Part shown: piece by piece, positions 59,826-64,000 of the stretch
How positions within the stretch are numbered: position 1 is the stretch's first letter
Layout: every line of letters begins with the position of its first letter
NCBI RefSeq assembly: GCF_003671495.1
Contig: NZ_RCHN01000036.1
Span: 1-64,000 of the forward strand
Reading direction: 5' to 3'
Length of the DNA stretch: 64,000 bases
Origin: Ketobacter sp.
GTDB lineage: Bacteria; Pseudomonadota; Gammaproteobacteria; Pseudomonadales; Ketobacteraceae
Notes under the pieces: generated by a model
The model's database searches: none
Told to the model about the DNA's origin: nothing
The model's input: only the letters and a program-made list of their open reading frames with translations
Made by a program: the position numbers and the translations under genes

Positions 59826-60722
59826 TCAGGCCATCGAGGCCAACAGGTCGTTGATGGCCCGGGCAAACGGCACCGGTGAGTCTTCCTGCAAAAAGTGGCC
59901 GCCCACCAACGTCTGATGAGGCTGACCCTCGGCGCCTGGAATGCGCTCCCGCATAAACGCGTCCCCCCCGCGGGTAATGGGATCACCATTACTGAACGTG
60001 GTTAAAAACGGCTTGCGCCATTGTTCCAGCACTTTCCATGCCGCCCGATTGGCGTCAGAGGCCGGATCGTTGGGAACCACCGGCACCAGGCGAGGGAAGG
60101 CCCGGGCACCGGCTTTATATCGTGACGACGGGAACGGCGCATCATAGGCTTTGCGCTCCTCCGGCCCCAGGGTTTTAAAGGTACCGGAATTGATGATGCG
60201 GGCAATTGGAAACCAGGGGCTGTAAAGGGCGAAATTCTTCCACAACTGAAACGCGGCCGGCACTTTCTGGTCGCCGGTGGGCAGCATGCCATTGCCCACC
60301 ACGATGGCTTTAAAACGGGGCTCCTGCTCCGCCGCCAATCGCAGGCCGATTAACGACCCCCAGTCCTGACAGACTAAGGTGACGTTATTCAGATCCAGCT
60401 TGTCGATGAAAGTGTGCATCCATTCCATATGAGCCTGATAGGAATAATCTTCCAGCGCCGTGGGTTTGTCGGATTTGCCGAAGCCAATCAGATCCGGCGC
60501 AATCACCCGGTGCCCTGCCGCTGCCACAATGGGAATCATGTGGCGGTAGAGATAGCTCCAACTGGGTTCCCCGTGCAACATCAACACCGGATCGACAGTC
60601 GCAGGGCCTTCATCCAGGTAATGCATGCGCAGGCCGTTGCCCGCCACCTCAAGATAGTGCGGTTCAAACGGGTAATCGGCCAATCGTTCAAAGCGGGTTT
60701 CCGGTGTGCGCAGGTAGTCCAT
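59826..60722 (-). CDS. Haloalkane dehalogenase (subfamily I type)
   Basis: The 298-residue alpha/beta-hydrolase has the full haloalkane dehalogenase set: HGEPSW (Glu 52), nucleophile Asp 120 and halide-holding Trp 121 in CQDWGSLIG, catalytic acid in SNGDPITRG, and catalytic His in GGHFLQED. It cleaves carbon-halogen bonds hydrolytically. The closest resemblance is to the DhlA/DhmA group. The length matches. It is adjacent to a convergent-tandem serine hydrolase gene on the same strand 29 bases upstream, probably one transcript. No genes for further haloalcohol oxidation are nearby. Confidence 0.9.
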   Translation of the reverse strand: MDYLRTPETRFERLADYPFEPHYLEVAGNGLRMHYLDEGPATVDPVLMLHGEPSWSYLYRHMIPIVAAAGHRVIAPDLIGFGKSDKPTALEDYSYQAHMEWMHTFIDKLDLNNVTLVCQDWGSLIGLRLAAEQEPRFKAIVVGNGMLPTGDQKVPAAFQLWKNFALYSPWFPIARIINSGTFKTLGPEERKAYDAPFPSSRYKAGARAFPRLVPVVPNDPASDANRAAWKVLEQWRKPFLTTFSNGDPITRGGDAFMRERIPGAEGQPHQTLVGGHFLQEDSPVPFARAINDLLASMA

Positions 60723-60751
60723 AACGGTCTCTCTAAGGGTGGCGTCCAGAT

Positions 60752-62014
60752 TTATTTTTTAAACACTTTTTTGCAGCGCCGGGAAATCGTAGTCAACAAC
60801 ATCACCAGCCGTGGGAAATGACTGCCGATCAGCGGATTACCCGAGGTCAGCAGGGATACCGAAATCATCCGCTCCGGATCGGCCCAGCAGAAATTGTTGG
60901 TAAGACCGATGTGACCATAGGCGTGGGGGGACGCCGGTCCGTACAGGCCCACCGGATAATTGCCCAGCATCATACCGGCGCTGTAGCGCATGGGCAGGAA
61001 CAGCGTACGATCCAATTCAGTAGCACTGACCTCCCGTACCGCCCGCTCAATAGTGACCGGCTGAAAAATTCGTTTGCCCTCGTAGTCTCCACCGCTGAGC
61101 AGGCAATGGAAGAAGCGTGAGCATTCTTCTGCGGTGGCGGTAATGTTGCCGGCGGGAATGACCTGCTGGTAAAAGCGGGGATCGTTGGACAGCTCAATGG
61201 CCGTGCCCAGCTCGGCCCCCAGTACCCGCTTGATCAGCTGCTTCACCGGGAACATGATGGGAAACCCGGTCAGGTAATTGGTGGCCACTTCCGGATAGCG
61301 CTCATCCGGGCAACCGTAATTGAAGTTGCGCATGCCCATGGGCTCCTGCACGTTTTTACGCAAAAACTCGGCAATGCTCTCCCCGGTTACCCGCTGCACC
61401 AACTCGCCCAACACATAGCCGCCAGTCAAAGCATGATAGGCCAGCTCACGACCGTGTACGTCGGTGGGCTCGGCATCGTAGATCAGGTTCATAATGGCGT
61501 CATGATCGAACAGCACTTCCGGTTCAATATCCTTGAAAGACGCAATACCCGCCCGATGGGACAGAATCTGCTGTACCGTAATACGTTTTTTGCCGTGGGC
61601 GGCGAATTCCGGAATATAAAAACTCACCGGATTCATCAGGTTGATCTGGTTCCGTTCTTCCAGCAGATGCACCAGCATGGCCGTGATCGCCTTGGAGGCG
61701 GAGAACAGGCAAAACGGGGTATCCGGTGTGGCCACCACTTTCTCACCGGTTTCGCCGGGACCATTACCCTTGGCGTGACCGATGGAGCGATTCAACAGAA
61801 TCTCGCCGTGGCGGCGGATGCAGATGGACAGTGCCGGGTAGGCACCGGTGCGGTACAGGTCTTTCACCGCCTTCCAGATGATGTCCTGATCCCGCTCAGT
61901 GAGACCCAGCCATTCAGGGTTCATTTCGTTTTCGGCGATTCCGGTGATGCCCTGCAGGGATTTGGGCACCTCTATGTTGTTTTCGATCATCCTCAGTGGG
62001 TTGGATAAAGCCAT
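60752..62014 (-). CDS. Class C beta-lactamase-fold serine hydrolase
   Basis: The 420-residue protein has the SxxK nucleophile motif SASK (about residues 105-108 from ATG 62014), the YHALTGG motif in place of YxN, and HIGLTNNF in place of the KTG box. This is the EstA/esterase branch of the beta-lactamase class C family, so it is more likely an esterase than a beta-lactamase. No signal peptide is seen. The ATG may be 62014 or 62017. The dehalogenase gene follows 29 bases downstream. Confidence 0.88.
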   Translation of the reverse strand: MALSNPLRMIENNIEVPKSLQGITGIAENEMNPEWLGLTERDQDIIWKAVKDLYRTGAYPALSICIRRHGEILLNRSIGHAKGNGPGETGEKVVATPDTPFCLFSASKAITAMLVHLLEERNQINLMNPVSFYIPEFAAHGKKRITVQQILSHRAGIASFKDIEPEVLFDHDAIMNLIYDAEPTDVHGRELAYHALTGGYVLGELVQRVTGESIAEFLRKNVQEPMGMRNFNYGCPDERYPEVATNYLTGFPIMFPVKQLIKRVLGAELGTAIELSNDPRFYQQVIPAGNITATAEECSRFFHCLLSGGDYEGKRIFQPVTIERAVREVSATELDRTLFLPMRYSAGMMLGNYPVGLYGPASPHAYGHIGLTNNFCWADPERMISVSLLTSGNPLIGSHFPRLVMLLTTISRRCKKVFKK

Positions 62015-62297
62015 CATCTTACTGCTGCGCCCGCTGGCGACCCCTCTCTGCAAACTGCTCAAACACGCTGATGCAGGTAAACACCCGGCAAATCAGCACC
62101 TTTTGCCAAAATTAAGGCGGTTAGACTACGTAAAATTATACATGCTGTCGATGGATTACGCCCCTTTGACTGATGGGCCGCGTAACAGATTACCTTCGGG
62201 GCCGTTATGCGTGTAAAATGGTAACGCGCTTCCCGATACCGTTTAGGGACGCATTCGTTTTCATGGAAGAATTTCTGACTATTCAAGGTGTTATCCA

Positions 62298-63623
62298 ATG
62301 GCAACAGACAACTCCCGAATCAGCAAGCTCAGTGCCGGCATCAAAGGCGCGCTTCGTATCGGCCAAACCATGCGGGTGCTGGCTCAAACCGGAATGGAAT
62401 GGGTCATGGGGGATCGCCCGCCCGCGCCCAAGTTGCTGCGCCAGACCTTCGAGCGCCTGGGCACCACCTACATCAAGCTGGGTCAGTTCATTGCCAGCTC
62501 GCCGTCCATTTTCCCGGACGATTATGTGGAAGAGTTCCAACTGTGCCTGGATAAGACCACCCCGGTACCGTTCTACACCATGAAGCGCGTATTGGAGAAA
62601 GAGCTAGGCAAATCGCTGGAAACGGTGTTTGCGGAATTTGATCCGGTGCCCCTGGCGTCGGCCTCCATCGCGCAGGTGTACGCCGCCAAGCTGGTGAGCG
62701 GCGAAGACGTGGTGGTGAAGGTACAAAAGCCTGGCGTTGAAAACATCCTGCTGACGGATTTGAATTTCCTCTATGTGGGTGCCCGCGTACTGGAATATTT
62801 TGTTCCCAACCTTAGCATGGCATCCCTGTCCGATATTGTGGACGAAATCCAGAAAGGCATGCTGGCCGAATGCGATTTCTATCAGGAATCCAGCAACATT
62901 GCCGATTTCCACAAGTTCCTGGAAGAAACCGGCAATACCCAGGCCACCGCACCCAAGGTGTATCCCCAGGCTTCCACCATGCGGGTGCTGACCATGGAAC
63001 GTTTTTACGGTGTTCCCTTCACCGACCTGGAGAGTGTGCAGCATATTGTGCCGGACCCGGAATCCAGCCTCATCACCGCCATGAATACCTGGTTTTCCAG
63101 CCTGCTGTTCTGCGAATCCTTCCACGCCGATGTGCACGCCGGCAACCTGCTGGTATTGAAAGACGGCCGGATCGGTTTCATCGACTTTGGTATCGTCGGC
63201 CGCATCAAACCCAGCACCTGGGAATCGGTATCCAAATTCATCTGGGCCATCGGCCAGGAAAACTATCAGGAGATGGCGGAAGCCATGCTGGGCATCGGCA
63301 TGACCGATACCGAAGTCAACACCGAGCGCCTGGCCAAGGACATTGAAGCCCTGTATTCCAGCATGGATCGGGTGTTACCGGATGTGGATATGCACGCCGG
63401 GGATATGATGTCCATCAACGAGCACGAAGTGAATAAAGTCATGATGGACCTGGTGGGCATCGGTAAACGTCATGGCATCCACTTCCCCCGTGAATTTGCC
63501 CTGCTGCTGAAGCAACTGCTGTACTTCGATCGCTACGTGCGCTTGCTGGCCATGGAATCCAACATCTACATGGATGAGCGCCTCAATATCACACCGGACA
63601 TGAACTGGAATATGATTCACTAA
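62298..63623 (+). CDS. ABC1/UbiB-family atypical kinase
   Basis: The 441-residue protein has the KxGQ motif (YIKLGQFIASSPSIFP), the Ala-rich loop ASASIAQVYAAKLVSG, the VKVQKPG Lys, the VHAGNLLVL catalytic-loop analogue and DFGIVGR. These mark the ABC1/ADCK/UbiB family, which supports quinone or lipid biology and ATP binding. There is no C-terminal TM pair as in UbiB of E. coli, and the protein is about 100 residues shorter, so it is a family member rather than UbiB itself. Upstream AAGGTG is at 8 bases. Confidence 0.9.
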   Translation: MATDNSRISKLSAGIKGALRIGQTMRVLAQTGMEWVMGDRPPAPKLLRQTFERLGTTYIKLGQFIASSPSIFPDDYVEEFQLCLDKTTPVPFYTMKRVLEKELGKSLETVFAEFDPVPLASASIAQVYAAKLVSGEDVVVKVQKPGVENILLTDLNFLYVGARVLEYFVPNLSMASLSDIVDEIQKGMLAECDFYQESSNIADFHKFLEETGNTQATAPKVYPQASTMRVLTMERFYGVPFTDLESVQHIVPDPESSLITAMNTWFSSLLFCESFHADVHAGNLLVLKDGRIGFIDFGIVGRIKPSTWESVSKFIWAIGQENYQEMAEAMLGIGMTDTEVNTERLAKDIEALYSSMDRVLPDVDMHAGDMMSINEHEVNKVMMDLVGIGKRHGIHFPREFALLLKQLLYFDRYVRLLAMESNIYMDERLNITPDMNWNMIH

Positions 63624-63663
63624 ACGCGCGACCTGCGTTCTTGAACTCAAAAATACACCAAAG

Positions 63664-63700
63664 AAAAAAGGGGGGCTTGATGATCAGGCTCCCCTTTTTT
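63664..63700 (+). terminator. Terminator of the ABC1 kinase gene
   Basis: A 13-bp stem AAAAAAGGGGGGC / GCTCCCCTTTTTT (one wobble) with a T-tract lies 41 bases after the stop. It also serves the leftward SDR gene from the other side. Confidence 0.85.
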
Positions 63701-63749
63701 ATCTCAGGTTTTCTTTACTTCGGTTTCTCGGTTCTGGCCTTGTCTTGGG

Positions 63750-64000
63750 TTACAGGATGCCCATCTCCTTCTTCTCCCGATAATAGGAAAAGATGTCATC
63801 CAGGCTGCGCTGGGGTTTGAAACCAAAGGTCTTGTTGAACAGCCCGCCGTCGATGATCACCGGGTACTTGTAGTAATTCACCAGGTAAGCGGGCCAGCCT
63901 TTCCAGTTCATGCGTTTGCTGATCATGCGCGGCAAGCCTTCCGGAATGGAGGGAATCGGCATGCGGCGGCAACCACATTGCGTCGCGGCCTCCTGATAAC
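63750..64000 (-). CDS. SDR-family epimerase-like protein, 3' end
   Basis: The frame stays open to the window edge, so the start is missing and only about 83 residues are seen: YQEAATQCGCRRMPIP...LPRMISKRMNWKGWPAYLVNYYKYPVIIDGGLFNKTFGFKPQRSLDDIFSYYREKK. The closing pattern, GFKPQRSLDDIFSYYR, resembles the C-terminus of extended SDR epimerase/dehydratase-like proteins (GF-P-x-S-hh-h-h). Function cannot be narrowed. Confidence 0.7.
   Translation of the reverse strand, partial: YQEAATQCGCRRMPIPSIPEGLPRMISKRMNWKGWPAYLVNYYKYPVIIDGGLFNKTFGFKPQRSLDDIFSYYREKKEMGIL

Overview
The window is a block of gammaproteobacterial chromosome, moderately GC-rich, with no phage, insertion sequence, CRISPR array or rRNA. 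Three long stretches follow gene orders that I recall from Pseudomonas: pmbA-yjgA-tldD-nitrilase-yhdP-rng-maf-mreDCB/gatCAB, moeB-prmC-prfA-hemA/TPR-lolB-ispE-tRNA-Gln-prs-rplY-pth-ychF, and the aa3 oxidase operon coxB-ctaD-ctaG-coxC-surf1-SCO-like-ctaA-cyoE. The porins, the paired acyl-CoA dehydrogenases, the haloalkane dehalogenase and the formaldehyde-detoxification pair suggest a marine, hydrocarbon- or lipid-using member of the Pseudomonadales/Oceanospirillales group (Alcanivorax- or Ketobacter-like). The genus is an inference.

Layout. 0-5 kb: an envelope cluster with a porin gene broken at its 5' end, two very small phosphate-binding-protein-like secreted proteins, and between them a secreted protein built of cysteine-paired helical repeats; then an SMP-30-like lipoprotein. 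5-18 kb: the TldD/PmbA protease pair, ribosome factor YjgA, a nitrilase-family amidase, YhdP, RNase G, Maf and MreDCB. 18-21.6 kb: the GatCAB amidotransferase. 21.7-30 kb: accessory genes, namely a DUF1254 protein with an AraC-type regulator, glutathione-dependent formaldehyde oxidation (FrmA/FghA), and a second porin plus mini-binding-protein module that runs into a membrane diguanylate cyclase. 30-41 kb: translation-termination, haem, outer-membrane lipoprotein, isoprenoid and nucleotide housekeeping genes with two tRNAs. 41-50.6 kb: two small conserved proteins and the cytochrome c oxidase operon with its copper and haem A assembly genes. 50.7-64 kb: an autotransporter-type barrel, two acyl-CoA dehydrogenases, a PilZ protein, soluble lytic transglycosylase, an LRR lipoprotein, haloalkane dehalogenase, a serine hydrolase, an ABC1/UbiB kinase and the 3' end of an SDR gene.

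The most unusual material is the porin/mini-PBP module. Three paralogous, half-size PstS-like proteins occur in the window. Two sit directly behind a porin and one is translationally coupled to a PAS-GGDEF diguanylate cyclase, which suggests an envelope uptake or sensing system that reports to c-di-GMP. Other points worth checking are mreC, which seems to start at an ATA codon, and a perfect FNR/Anr box between hemA and the divergent TPR lipoprotein gene.
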